Source of the DNA: an uncultured Lachnospiraceae bacterium
GTDB lineage: Bacteria; Bacillota; Clostridia; Lachnospirales; Lachnospiraceae
NCBI GenBank assembly: GCA_910579275.1
Contig: CAJTTO010000011.1
Location: 1 to 64,000, forward strand
Direction of reading: 5' to 3'
DNA: 64,000 bases
Shown: in pieces, positions 28,301 to 36,462 of the stretch
How the letters are laid out: each line of letters opens with the position of its first letter
Numbering within the stretch: position 1 is the stretch's first letter
Notes under the pieces: model-generated
Told to the model about the DNA's origin: nothing
Seen by the model: the letters and a program-made list of their open reading frames with translations, nothing else
The model's database searches: none
Position numbers and translations under genes: made by a program

Positions 28301-31300
28301 CCCATGCAGGCAGCCCGGAGGCATTTGACATTGAAGTGCGGGATGCAAGGGGAAGCGTTGTCTACAAGAAGCTCGCAAGAAAGAGTGATGTGTTGTTTGT
28401 AGACAAAAATGCTCCGGACTACATCCAGAGATGTCAGAAAGCAATTATGGCTGGTGGTCGGCTGGCATATTTTGAAAAGACGAAGTCATTTGCAATCACA
28501 ATTGATACAGACAGACTGATAAGGCTTTCCGCTTATACAATAACGGTAACGCCTGTATATGAGGGACAGCGCGCGGCAAAACCGGCAGCGGCAAAGACCA
28601 AGACGACCAATATACCGGCATCTTATCTGGATGCGGATTTGGAGGAGAGCGGCAGAGGCGGCGCAGACATCATTTACCGAGATGCTTATTGGAACGAGAC
28701 ATTCTTATCTGAGTATCCATATTTCACGTCCGGAAATACGTACACACTGTCCATTATGGCAATGACCAACGCAAAGGACAGAGTAACCGATACCCTGACA
28801 TGGAAGAGCAGCAATACCAAGGTGGCATCTGTCAAGGCAAACCCTGGCAGCTACACGGCGACACTCAAGCCGGTGCAGCAGGGTGTGACTACGATTTCCG
28901 TGACATCAAAGATAACAAAGAAAGTCATCGCAAGATGGGATGTCAAGGTGAAAGCAGTAGGAAACGGCAAGGACTATGGCGGAGACTACGAGTGGGCATC
29001 AAATGACGGCTTCTACAAAAATATTCTTGCCAAGTGGGATCCGTTCTACGAAGGAAAGCTTGAGACACTGACACTGGATACAGCGGTCACGACGACAAAC
29101 GCTGACAGAACATGGGCAGCGTTCACGGCGCCTGTATTTGGCGAGTACCAATTTTATTGTAATACAGCGTATAGGGTGTTTGGCGGCAGGAATCTGGAAA
29201 CCGGCACAGGAAATGGTTCCGCCGGTACAAAAAGCCTGAAGCTGGAGGCAGACCAGACAATCTATTTCCGCGTTCAGGGCGAGGGCAGGCTTGAGCTGCG
29301 CAGCTACACAGACTTTTCGAGACTTACCGTGGCAAATGATAAGGAAAATGCACTGAATGTGCCAAAGGAATCATGGATTGCGTTTACGGCGCCGGAGGAT
29401 AACCACTATACATTTGAAGGCAGTGCCGTGACCAGCACCTACATGAAAGACAATACGGAATATACAAACTGGTATTCTAAGGAAATCAGCCTGAAAGCAG
29501 GAGAGACCATTTTCCTCAAGACGACCAGTGGCACATTGTATGTGACATACAGGAAAGCGGACGCAGTGCTGACATTGGAACAGGCAGCTGCAGAAGTGAC
29601 ACTGCGTGAAGGTGCAAAGACGCAGTATGTCCGGTTTACGGCGCCTGCATCACAGGATTACACATTTGAAGTGCCTGAAGATTTGACTGTGACTTATTAC
29701 AAGGCGACAGGGGAAAACTTGTCAGGCGAGGATTTTGTGGTGATGACCAAGGCGGCGGACGGCACAGCAGCGGCAGAACCCGCGGCGCGGACACAGAAGA
29801 AAACATTTTATCTCGAGGCAGGCGTGTCCGTTATCATCGAATTGTCCGTCGATGTCATTCCCGCAGATAAGCCGGAGATGAAGGTTGCAGTCAAGGTGAC
29901 GGCGTCTGCCGTAAAAGGACTTGTGAATGAGACGACGGTGGCAAAGAATACAAAGGCGACGCTTGCATATCAGATACCGGAGGCATCCAATGCCAGATAT
30001 GTATTCCGCGCGTCACAGCCGGCTTATTTGACATATTACAACAGCGAGGGAGCATCCCTTGGCTATTTCAGTGACACATTGACAATGGTAAATGGAAAAG
30101 CATACGTAAATGGTCTTACAATTAAGGCTGGCGACACCATTTACATTAAAGTTGACGCATCCGGCATATCCGAGGATGTCAAAGTAAGTGTGGCTGTTTT
30201 GGACGGCGGCAGGACTCTGAAAGCGGATACACCGGAAAAACTGACACTGAATAATGACTTTGCGGAAAGATGGTACACATTTGAGGCAATGACAGCAGGG
30301 TGGTATACATTTGGTGCAAAAGCGACGGCAAATACCGACAAGGAGACCCATACGCTGACCGTAGAAAGAGTCAGTGATGTTTTCGGCAATTATTACAGTG
30401 GCTATAACAGCATCAATGTGAACAGCAGCGGGACAGCATCCCAGCTTGTCGAACTGAAGGCGGGTGAGAAAGTTGTCTTGAAGGTTTCCGCAGATGACGT
30501 ATCGGACGACAAGGTTACAACGGCGGCAGAATTCTATGTAAAGAAGGAAGACGTGAAAGCAATTAACGTCGGTTCTGAAAGCGTAGCGCTCAACGCGAAG
30601 GGAAGCGTAAAATATTATGCATTTCCAGTGCCGGCAGCCGGAGAATATAGCTTTTACTGGGAACCTGCAAAGGACACTGGCGCGGCGGCAGCCAAGTATG
30701 GCACCCAGATGACAGCAATGGATACGTTTGAAGCCGTTGGAATATACGCATATAGTACAAAACAGACTTATTACTTTGGCATCGAACAGACAACAGATAC
30801 AGCTGTCAACGGTACGCTGCGCATCCTGTCGGAAAAGTCAAATGAAAAAGTATTGACAAGCGGCAGCAACAGCTTCGAACTGAAGGATGGCGAGTCCGTG
30901 AAATATAAGTTTACAGTACCGGCAGATAATGTACTGGGCTATAAACTGACAGTGGTAAACAGCACCACAGTAAAGGAAAACGAGACAAAACCGTGCATTG
31001 AGATTCTGGGACGCGATATCGAAGCGGGAGATTCATGGTGTTTCGAGCAGTCTGGCTGGACGACAGCCGGAAAGGGATCCTATGATACGAAAACGGTGAA
31101 CGTGTCTGCAACAGGGGGCGATGTAAAGGGAACCATTACGGTAGAACCGATTCGTGCAGCGGAATTCCCGGCAGACAAAAACGCCAAAGTGACGGCGGAG
31201 AAACCTGCATGGTACCAGTACCGGATCACAGAGTCCGGCAGATATCTTTTCGAGTCGACAGGCGAGGGCACGACAACAGATTTCTTCTACTTCGATGGCA

Positions 31301-34080
31301 CATACAGACAATATGCCACAAATGAGACATATTTGAGAAGCGGTGTTGTGATTTACGCAAAAGTTTCGACAACATTCAAGGAAGAAAAGACAGCCGTTCT
31401 AAAGACACCGGAAAAGATAAATCCGGAAACGCTGGAAGCGGACAAAGAAGTAACGGTAAAACCCGCAGAGGGAAAGAGCGCAGCGTACTATATATTTACG
31501 GCAGCCAGCCATGCGGAGTACACATTTGTAGGTGCAGAAAACCTCCGCTACGCAGTACCGCAGGCAGATGGCAGCGAATGGATTTACGAAACGACGGTGA
31601 CGCTTGAAAAAGACCAGAAAGTGCTTGTCAAGGCATTAAGGGACGCGAAACTTAAGGTTACAAAATCCGCGGATGTCACGAAGCTCGAAGTGGGCGCCGC
31701 GTCTGGCAATATCACGCTCGCAAAGGGACAGAAAGCGGTCTTTTCCTATAACATTTTTAAGAATGGCAGATACGCTTTTGAGACTTCGACAGACAAAGTG
31801 ACAATCGGCGCGATAGAGGGCGCTTACCGCACCACGATTGACAAGAATGCTTTTAAGGTATGCATGTATCGCGGCGCTTATGAAGGTACATTTGCTGTGA
31901 CAAATCCTACGGAGGAAGCTGTTACGTTTCAAGTATCTGTGACAAAGGTCGTACCGAGAGAGCTGACATTGGATAAGGCAGAGAGCGTCAAAAAGACAGA
32001 CAATGCTGACCGATATGAATTCTTCAGCTTTAAGGCGCCGGAGAACAACCGATATGTATTTAAAAACACTGCGAAAAACGAAGTTGCATACATGGCGTCT
32101 ATGGGAGAGAATGGTGTAGAGTCGCCATTATGGGCAAATGCACAGTATCTTGAAAAGTACAGCGAGGTAATTGATAACGATGGCAGTATTGCTGTGGCGG
32201 CATCAGAAAATTATGACATCAGTGTCAGCAAGCTTCAGCCAAAGCCTGCCGCATTGTCCGAAGAAGGAACAGAGATTGCCTTCAAGGCGGCGGACATCAA
32301 GTGGATTTCCTTTACGGCAGATAAGGCGGGCGAGTACAGCTTTACAGTTACGGGCACAGAGGTGGATGAAATTTATGCATATGAAAGAGGTTTACAGGAG
32401 TATACCGGCTATGTTTCCCTTGGTAATCCACTGTCCTGCAGAATTAACAAGAACGGCAGTGTATATTTTAGAATCGAAGCGGCTGGCGACATCAACCTCA
32501 AAGTGACAGCTGCGCTGACAAAAGAAATATTGGCGTTTGAGACGGGACAAAACGCAATTGACGCTTCCGAGAATCAGATGGATGCATACTTTACGGCGCC
32601 GGAAGCGGGCGTATATACCCTGAATGCCACACTGGAGGCTGGTGATCACATTGTAGTCAACATCAGCGAAAGCGACAGATGGCTGTACACGAACCAGAAA
32701 ATATCATATGTACTTGCAGCAGATGAGAGCCTGTACTTTACGGCGCCACAGGGAACCAAAGGAAGTATCACAATTGGTAAGGAAGCCTCAATGCGCGACC
32801 TTACGCAGGACACAAACACAGGACTGTCCAAAGGCATAAACTGGTTCCGGTTCAGTGCGGAGGAATACGGATATTATGGGTTTGCATTTGATAAGGCCGT
32901 CAAAGCGGCCAAGATATACAAAAATGCAGATGTTTCAGACAAGACCAATCTGATGGAAAATTGTCGCAGCTTTGGTGTTGACATGGAAGATGGCGAGACA
33001 CTGTATCTGTATGTCGAGACGGAAAATACAGCCAGTGTCCGTGTGGAAAAGGAAGACGAGATGGAAGAAATCGATCTGTCTTACCTGTGGGATTATGAAT
33101 GGGAACTGAATCAGGGGGAGACCTTGACACTCAGGGTCAGATACGGCTATGAGGATGATTTCGTGAGAGCGGGACTTTACAGGATTTTCGTCTGGGGCAC
33201 GAATGCAGTAAAGGCGGAATATCGCAGGAACGGCATGTATGACTGGGTTTCCATGGGAAGCGGTACGCCCCTGCCGACAGAAGATTACTGGTATGAGAAT
33301 GGCAGCTATACAGACTTCAGGATAACCGGACTGGAGAATGAAACGATCGTTGACTTAAGCGCTGTCCTTTTGGAAACAAGACTCAGACTTACCGATGGCT
33401 GGCACGAGGAAGAGGGCTATGGAACGGGTCAGAGAACGTATTCATTTACAGCGCCAAAGGATGGGCAGTATCATCTCGGGGTAGGATATATGGATGCAGA
33501 TCCGGAGCATCCAATCCGTGTCGAATACAAGGATGGCGACGGAAATCCCCTTGACAGCTATACGGCAGTGTATGATGAGGAGAATGGTTACTGGAGCATA
33601 CAAGCTTATAATTCGCCATTATCTTCCGGACAGACGATTAAGTTTACAGTCCATTATGACAATGGTGAGGATGATTGGTGTAACTATTCTGTATATGCGA
33701 GACTGTACGCTTATGAAACGCTTACGGCATCAAGCGCTTGCTCTGGTTCGGCAATCGCAGGCGAAACTGTTGTGATACAGTTTACACCGGAAGAAAGCGG
33801 AATATACCAGTTTACAATCAACAACACGACTCCGTATGAGGAAGATAGGGATGGATCAATTTTTGCATCTATCACAACAGGAGAAGATTACGGGGATGAG
33901 GCATACGCTGAGCCTGGGGATTCAGGCAGTATGAGCGTAGCGCTGCAGGCGAACCGCACTTACAGCATTTATATAAACGGCGGAGACGGCGATAGCGGAT
34001 ACCACGCATTTTCCTATGAAATATCAGCAAGCAAAACAGGTGAAATCGAGGAAGTATCCGAAAGCAATCCGTACAAATAA
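22372..34080 (+). CDS. giant secreted repeat protein, paralogue B (3902 aa)
   Basis: The signal peptide differs from that of paralogue A at only a few positions (RALSKHVLP.ILSVAM.FQSMPATA). The two align in order through a block of about 2,200 residues here. Shared landmarks include TTNA.ERNY, LAFNGV..KMAVGE, YRREIYVV, MKNGQW, TWKSSNTKVA and YGGDYE. The remaining 1,700 or so residues are PPC-like beta-sandwich units, far fewer than in A. An acidic Glu/Thr/Ala-rich segment follows the signal peptide. No enzyme motif or wall anchor is visible. It has its own AAAGGGGG ribosome binding site at 22357-22364 and a structured leader, so it is probably transcribed separately from A. The role is unknown; an adhesin-like surface function is inferred only from architecture. 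Confidence 0.85.
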   Translation: MFKRKLFKRALSKHVLPVILSVAMVFQSMPATASAAEQTTEAESTTEIADTADEGAEPAGGAEDSDAEGAPAQESVPAEDVQQPETGVAAETGTQPETETPAETETPPAAADIFVEPSGTEAPDETEHQEESTAADLQEAAGESAKLETVIKIGDLYLPSPFTRSQSVSDSYAFTTKYSEQSDFGDVKSYVKNALTVEVDGEEKPFLKDDLYLGMQFQSGTEKDGKVTYADMDGLPTQAGKYCLKISVKAVPELCGDAEDKVVYFEIEKYALKLNLNNLTENIKPGTSIADFKKAVTENYTIENDYEGRLKSLTSIAAADIKVWEVDAEGKVSETETTDTSFGNDKSYVASVTVKFKDEAVTGANYTIETEKYYVLTIGQLVQPKVSVGLKKPVDVRTYESGKKLVIDDIIKAYVDTGSLAVTKTENGTEVSVFAGGANVGDIVKPAWYTREQTEGITMPALDETTQFEAEGYRYTLFEAEPEDAGDYFIVYVYPGETGKYKKAYSNAIQVSVDPAPLMIVPAEVELTAGMDADDVEKAIAKTGYALYHVKADGGKGSEYTPESETFFGLYYVDTEEADKNEAQRYMPELMLQQRVELDKDQQTETDKWGSWEAYDGNKLTKSVDGKAVQYQIVPTGDKVVRNAAGEIAERAALTDTTTNAAERNYTIAAKEAFPITLKEAAPTTIKTDAIVKAFKDKGGKGGNGASVDDVLWTIYDEDLLFASREEYKQAEVDGAGVSKADESITYTWQAASKDAYDRYITTDPAADEGKAKQEAKEALLESFAPVTNQTYDGYFVSPRDAALYRLHIAYKDAENKNMPSEADVYFQIKPRAVITVADRQYAAYGDDIRSNQTGYYTALILNEDNDETKLQEAIPIPVSNDSMGARRIAERLDKVNNTWVRATEQTFMKDESYRISYVFDDKTGVMFDGLRWENFTNRKAYDYENQAWTYYALPGEVTFNSSELEITVSADAPSSAVYSAEPAFNEVPAGFVTVRNKETGEDVALPVNTDAANAVLLYWKWQEWTPNDGNNKVAFDDAVYGGTYRLYASFAGDDSYRAIADEPVKKADGTDYTFKINKRDISLAPVLNEDVKAGDLAGAFINAGQIAYDGVLAADAEAFRYGALGSTRYDWDKKAPAYYVGYRALASGGTGWETIGGEQVQVSYCEMGSTIYRDNQQVNKTSDYLRAEKEYAARLSANLAFPYNVSYNVTWKSAVKKITERGTAQIYPTAFLTKSEDGEDVSVDVHWTKDENGTYVITPREGIPFAYKGYYDNLWADGKSLPMDKNYIAIRIRVPREFLGNTSGADFDKNKKQFLYESSIKAANGYVLSEPELGYDIKQRYGYLDVLFPAALNSDGKAGVPDAEGKVTTAPQFHITWESGYTETFRLDLENAQLESNLRNAVSPKSLAFNGVQTKMAVGEEQQLDVKMTKQQLGDIVRINYRLADENQKDIVSLDPETGRVTALKAVKTAVNIEAYPVRLAEDGKTYEPIPQGKGVVKPAKTKITVTEVTAPAVKGVQVIDNASARVSYSVPDNGYRREIYVVETDKASVKTWTAQKFDDTIADMKNGQWEGIFATAPIYVANEKEYNTGNGWVPDDYRYYDTAKKLFSCTIEGLATAGGTYVVYVRNVSAERMLADGSRVAFSKAGSVKNFATTLAKVQDIVPKFNVTDVENDSKNPVKYYDVDDEGYIVPSNTMKYVDKTVTLNIDIPDTQIPIYLADLFSKSAQVSADGWFHEKPANQSADAGDYIKSELPLKKSNKDMLKQYVEPKVTYAVTDTDRCPDFVNNKWVTTNQSKFASISGSGKISFKGVDVNGVAAVYVWALADNGVANRCKLYIVAMPDNVTGKKAKMKVGDQLRLATLLDYKAGKTKVPGYRSVDIEITSALADIEKAGFELRMANKNEVINGEKCVAGEWIITAKAPANNFQLKLKDWSIVAEDAQDAQETTVTLSAAQLDPIKSLKAVYVDDKHITLNFAHAGSPEAFDIEVRDARGSVVYKKLARKSDVLFVDKNAPDYIQRCQKAIMAGGRLAYFEKTKSFAITIDTDRLIRLSAYTITVTPVYEGQRAAKPAAAKTKTTNIPASYLDADLEESGRGGADIIYRDAYWNETFLSEYPYFTSGNTYTLSIMAMTNAKDRVTDTLTWKSSNTKVASVKANPGSYTATLKPVQQGVTTISVTSKITKKVIARWDVKVKAVGNGKDYGGDYEWASNDGFYKNILAKWDPFYEGKLETLTLDTAVTTTNADRTWAAFTAPVFGEYQFYCNTAYRVFGGRNLETGTGNGSAGTKSLKLEADQTIYFRVQGEGRLELRSYTDFSRLTVANDKENALNVPKESWIAFTAPEDNHYTFEGSAVTSTYMKDNTEYTNWYSKEISLKAGETIFLKTTSGTLYVTYRKADAVLTLEQAAAEVTLREGAKTQYVRFTAPASQDYTFEVPEDLTVTYYKATGENLSGEDFVVMTKAADGTAAAEPAARTQKKTFYLEAGVSVIIELSVDVIPADKPEMKVAVKVTASAVKGLVNETTVAKNTKATLAYQIPEASNARYVFRASQPAYLTYYNSEGASLGYFSDTLTMVNGKAYVNGLTIKAGDTIYIKVDASGISEDVKVSVAVLDGGRTLKADTPEKLTLNNDFAERWYTFEAMTAGWYTFGAKATANTDKETHTLTVERVSDVFGNYYSGYNSINVNSSGTASQLVELKAGEKVVLKVSADDVSDDKVTTAAEFYVKKEDVKAINVGSESVALNAKGSVKYYAFPVPAAGEYSFYWEPAKDTGAAAAKYGTQMTAMDTFEAVGIYAYSTKQTYYFGIEQTTDTAVNGTLRILSEKSNEKVLTSGSNSFELKDGESVKYKFTVPADNVLGYKLTVVNSTTVKENETKPCIEILGRDIEAGDSWCFEQSGWTTAGKGSYDTKTVNVSATGGDVKGTITVEPIRAAEFPADKNAKVTAEKPAWYQYRITESGRYLFESTGEGTTTDFFYFDGTYRQYATNETYLRSGVVIYAKVSTTFKEEKTAVLKTPEKINPETLEADKEVTVKPAEGKSAAYYIFTAASHAEYTFVGAENLRYAVPQADGSEWIYETTVTLEKDQKVLVKALRDAKLKVTKSADVTKLEVGAASGNITLAKGQKAVFSYNIFKNGRYAFETSTDKVTIGAIEGAYRTTIDKNAFKVCMYRGAYEGTFAVTNPTEEAVTFQVSVTKVVPRELTLDKAESVKKTDNADRYEFFSFKAPENNRYVFKNTAKNEVAYMASMGENGVESPLWANAQYLEKYSEVIDNDGSIAVAASENYDISVSKLQPKPAALSEEGTEIAFKAADIKWISFTADKAGEYSFTVTGTEVDEIYAYERGLQEYTGYVSLGNPLSCRINKNGSVYFRIEAAGDINLKVTAALTKEILAFETGQNAIDASENQMDAYFTAPEAGVYTLNATLEAGDHIVVNISESDRWLYTNQKISYVLAADESLYFTAPQGTKGSITIGKEASMRDLTQDTNTGLSKGINWFRFSAEEYGYYGFAFDKAVKAAKIYKNADVSDKTNLMENCRSFGVDMEDGETLYLYVETENTASVRVEKEDEMEEIDLSYLWDYEWELNQGETLTLRVRYGYEDDFVRAGLYRIFVWGTNAVKAEYRRNGMYDWVSMGSGTPLPTEDYWYENGSYTDFRITGLENETIVDLSAVLLETRLRLTDGWHEEEGYGTGQRTYSFTAPKDGQYHLGVGYMDADPEHPIRVEYKDGDGNPLDSYTAVYDEENGYWSIQAYNSPLSSGQTIKFTVHYDNGEDDWCNYSVYARLYAYETLTASSACSGSAIAGETVVIQFTPEESGIYQFTINNTTPYEEDRDGSIFASITTGEDYGDEAYAEPGDSGSMSVALQANRTYSIYINGGDGDSGYHAFSYEISASKTGEIEEVSESNPYK

Positions 34081-34096
34081 GCACGAATAATATCGG

Positions 34097-34127
34097 AAAG
34101 GGGCACTGCGCGGCAGTGCTCCTTTTT
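34097..34127 (+). terminator. rho-independent terminator of giant gene B
   Basis: AAAGGGGCACTG, a CGCGG loop and CAGTGCTCCTTTTT form a strong stem with a five-T tail, starting 16 nt after the stop codon. Confidence 0.85.
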
Positions 34128-34133
34128 CGCGCC

Positions 34134-34206
34134 AGAGCAGTATTTTGTAAAAAAGTTTTCGTTACGGTTCAGACGTCCGCCAAAGTAGTGGGAATCATGC
34201 GCCAAA
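34134..34206 (+). repeat. 73-bp direct repeat, left copy
   Basis: This segment matches 36178-36250 at 72 of 73 positions. Bases 34134-34160 equal the 3' end of the PD-(D/E)xK-like gene (codons for EQYFVKKF), and 34161-34206 equal the left end of MITE family 2. It is therefore a fragment of a second copy of the cassette's tail, placed in front of the cassette. Confidence 0.9.
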
Positions 34207-34224
34207 TAACACGAAAAAGAAATG

Positions 34225-34253
34225 TTGATAAATTTTGGAATAAAAAGTATACT
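34225..34253 (+). promoter_or_regulatory. promoter of the ATPase-nuclease cassette
   Basis: TTGATA at 34225-34230 and TATACT at 34248-34253 are exactly 17 bp apart in AT-rich sequence. They lie just inside the left direct repeat and 58 bp before the ATPase start codon. Confidence 0.6.
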
Positions 34254-34311
34254 ATAAATTGGAATGAAGTGTGGCATTTGTTAGAAACAGCGTATAGTGA
34301 GGGAATTGTAT

Positions 34312-35595
34312 ATGAAATTGAGGATTCAAAATTTTGCGAAAATAAAAGAGGCAGATATTATACTTGACGGAATAACGGTAATAGCAGGAAATAATAATAC
34401 CGGAAAAAGCACGGTGGGAAAAATATTGGATTACATGTACAATGCGACGAATAATCTCGAGGATAAAATGAAGAATGCCAGAAAGTCGCGTTTGCGAAAT
34501 ATAATAAGAAATATAAGTTATGTGGGCTCTTTGGTACATCTGCCCCCCAGAGCTGTTTCGGAGACAGTAGAGCAAATATTGGAAGCAGAGAGTCAGGAAG
34601 ATGAACTTTTTTTATTGCAGACATTTTTAGAATATGTCCTTCCGGAAGATCGGGTGATGGAAGATGAAACAGGGTTAATAGAGGCGGTTGAACAGATAGA
34701 CGCTATCAAAGCAATTCCGGATGAAGTCTTCACAAGGGTTATTTTATCAAATTATTTCGAAGAAATTTTTAACGGTAATATTAATAATACACAGGATTCG
34801 GATGGAATTGCCATAGTGGAGATTCATATAAAAAACGGAAAAAATACCATTGAGTTTTGCAATGATATCTGCCTGAGTTTTTCGTTTGACAACAATCTAA
34901 TCAGTTCGTCCGTATATTTGGATAATCCGATGCTGCTGGATAAGCTCAATAATACTGATGTGATGAGGCTTCCCAGAAGATATCTCTCCGAACAGGAGTA
35001 TAACCTATACATCAAACTTGCGGGTGAGAGAAGCTCGGTGGAGGAGCGCGCAATGAATGAGATTATCAATATGGAAAAGCTTGATGAAGTAATGCGGCTG
35101 TTAAATAAGGTCATACCGGGAGAAATCACTTATAACCAGAAGTATGAATACCGCACTGAAAAAGGAAAAAACAAAATAGATATCCGCTCAATGTCTACGG
35201 GATTGAAATCGTTTGCCATTCTCAAACAGCTGATTATGAATGGAAGCTTAAATAATAAAGACGCAGTCATTCTGGATGAGCCGGAAATACATCTTCATCC
35301 AGAATGGCAGATGGTTTATGCAGAGCTGATTGTTGTACTGCAGGAAAAATTTGACCTTAATTTTATCATCAATACACATAGCTCCCATTTTTTGGAAACG
35401 CTGGATTTTTATGCTTTAAAATATGGAAGAAAAGGAATCTGCCATTATTACCTGTCAGAGGAGTCAGGAGGAGTGTGTACATTTGCAGAGGTAACCAATA
35501 CGCCGGAGAAAATATACAAACAGCTGGTTGACCCAAGCTTATTGCTTGCAAAGGAAAAAGAGAGATGGGAAGAAGAACATGAATCAATACGATGA
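34312..35595 (+). CDS. AAA/ABC-type ATPase, probable defence protein
   Basis: The 427-residue protein has an SMC/OLD-like ATPase head. Walker A is GNNNTGKST at residues 26-34, an ABC-signature-like SMSTG precedes Walker B, LDEPEIHLHPEW has its catalytic Asp/Glu at 322/323, and a NTHSSHFLETL histidine loop follows. Such ATPases power phage-defence complexes such as Gabija, PARIS and Septu together with a nuclease partner. Here the partner is the next gene, whose start overlaps this stop by 17 nt, so translation is probably coupled. ATG 34312 is chosen over GTG 34297 because GAGGGA lies just upstream and the protein then begins at the conserved first strand (KLRIQNF). The module is visibly more AT-rich than its neighbours, which fits horizontal transfer. 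The defence role is inference. Confidence 0.8.
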   Translation: MKLRIQNFAKIKEADIILDGITVIAGNNNTGKSTVGKILDYMYNATNNLEDKMKNARKSRLRNIIRNISYVGSLVHLPPRAVSETVEQILEAESQEDELFLLQTFLEYVLPEDRVMEDETGLIEAVEQIDAIKAIPDEVFTRVILSNYFEEIFNGNINNTQDSDGIAIVEIHIKNGKNTIEFCNDICLSFSFDNNLISSSVYLDNPMLLDKLNNTDVMRLPRRYLSEQEYNLYIKLAGERSSVEERAMNEIINMEKLDEVMRLLNKVIPGEITYNQKYEYRTEKGKNKIDIRSMSTGLKSFAILKQLIMNGSLNNKDAVILDEPEIHLHPEWQMVYAELIVVLQEKFDLNFIINTHSSHFLETLDFYALKYGRKGICHYYLSEESGGVCTFAEVTNTPEKIYKQLVDPSLLLAKEKERWEEEHESIR

Positions 35596-36232
35596 GTTTA
35601 AGGCAATGTTGGATGCATACCTTAAAAAAAACCAAAAGAAAGCGAGTTATTGCTCCTGCCTGCACGAAACTTCTTTTAGCGATGCGGACGCCTTGTATCT
35701 GTATGACAGCAGTCGCAATGATATCGAAGTCATCAATATGGATGAAATTGCACAGGGAGCGTATCGTAATGTGCGTTTCCCTGAATCAAATAAAACGGAA
35801 GATTCTATTGCAACGAATGATGCGTTTGTAATTTGCGGTGACAATAAATGGTACTTTATTGAATTTAAAAATCAGAAACTGAACCAGACAAAAGACAGTG
35901 TTTCGAAGAAAGCATATGGAAACTGGCATATGCTGCTGGATATCATATACGAAATGAAAAGCACAAACAGTTTAACCTCGTTTCCATATGATAATCCAAT
36001 TGCATTTGCCAGAGAAAATGTGATATTGATACTGGTGGTTAGCGAGGAAAAGAATCCGACGGATGCAAAAAGAATCCATGACGGTATACTTGCAGGTGAA
36101 AAATATGTTCCGGAATTTCTGAAAAAGCTCCGGAAATATATTTATCATGATGTTTTTCTATATACACCCGCGACATTAGAGCAGTATTTTGTAAAAAAGT
36201 TTTCGTTACTGTTCAGACGTCCGCCAAAGTAG
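35579..36232 (+). CDS. PD-(D/E)xK-like nuclease partner, C-terminus altered
   Basis: This is a 217-residue protein of no family I can name. Residues 81-97 read as a candidate PD-(D/E)xK core: Asp81 in NDAFVI, then Glu95 and Lys97 in WYFIEFKNQ. A helix with KKAYGNWHMLLD follows, as expected in that fold. It overlaps the ATPase stop by 17 nt and is best seen as the effector of a two-gene system. The last codons come from MITE family 2, which inserted after KKF: the current ending is LLFRRPPK. Joining the sequences on either side of the insertion would restore an ending of SARLVDK and a stop. Whether the altered tail still works is unknown. Other roles, for example a non-catalytic restriction-like fold, are possible. 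Confidence 0.65.
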   Translation: MNQYDEFKAMLDAYLKKNQKKASYCSCLHETSFSDADALYLYDSSRNDIEVINMDEIAQGAYRNVRFPESNKTEDSIATNDAFVICGDNKWYFIEFKNQKLNQTKDSVSKKAYGNWHMLLDIIYEMKSTNSLTSFPYDNPIAFARENVILILVVSEEKNPTDAKRIHDGILAGEKYVPEFLKKLRKYIYHDVFLYTPATLEQYFVKKFSLLFRRPPK

Positions 36233-36250
36233 TGGGAATCATGCGCCAAA
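36178..36250 (+). repeat. 73-bp direct repeat, right copy
   Basis: This is the intact-context partner of 34134-34206. It runs across the junction between the nuclease gene end and the left end of MITE family 2. The two copies are 2044 bp apart and bracket the whole ATPase-nuclease cassette. Confidence 0.9.
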
Positions 36251-36462
36251 ATCTATTATAATTCACACCTCAATAGCTTGTATGCCGATAAAAACTGGCG
36301 TGGGTGTGAATTGTAGTAACAGTTCAGCTCAGGACTTTGCATTTACTGCAAAGTCCGTGAAATAGCGTAGTGGCAGAGACGCATCAAGCCACCACGAAGT
36401 GGTTTTGCATGGCTTGATGCCTGTAACAGGAAGCCGAAGGCTGAACTGTTACGAATTGTAAT
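36205..36462 (+). mobile_element. MITE family 2, copy 2, carrying a nested MITE
   Basis: The left end GTTACTGTTCAGACG starts at 36205 and the right end GAATTGTAAT finishes at 36462. AAGTTTTC flanks it on both sides (36197-36204 and 36463-36470), a perfect 8-bp target duplication. The element is interrupted near its right end by family 1 copy B plus that copy's own duplication; without it the element is about 113 bp. It lacks the AAAATGC/GCATTTT hairpin present in copy 1. It lies in the 3' end of the nuclease-like gene. Confidence 0.85.
36316..36452 (+). mobile_element. MITE family 1, copy B (137 bp)
   Basis: The ends are GTAACAGTTCAGC and GCTGAACTGTTAC. GAATTGTA flanks it at 36308-36315 and 36453-36460, a perfect 8-bp target duplication. 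The empty site can be read in MITE family 2 copy 1, where GGTGTGAATTGTAAC is uninterrupted. It is almost identical to copy C in inverse orientation. The GTAA ends and 8-bp duplication match the pattern known for IS66-family elements; no transposase is present here. Confidence 0.9.

Noticed and set aside
34297..34311. GTG start for the cassette ATPase
   Set aside because: It would use the bases that form the ribosome binding site of the ATG at 34312, which fits the family N-terminus better.
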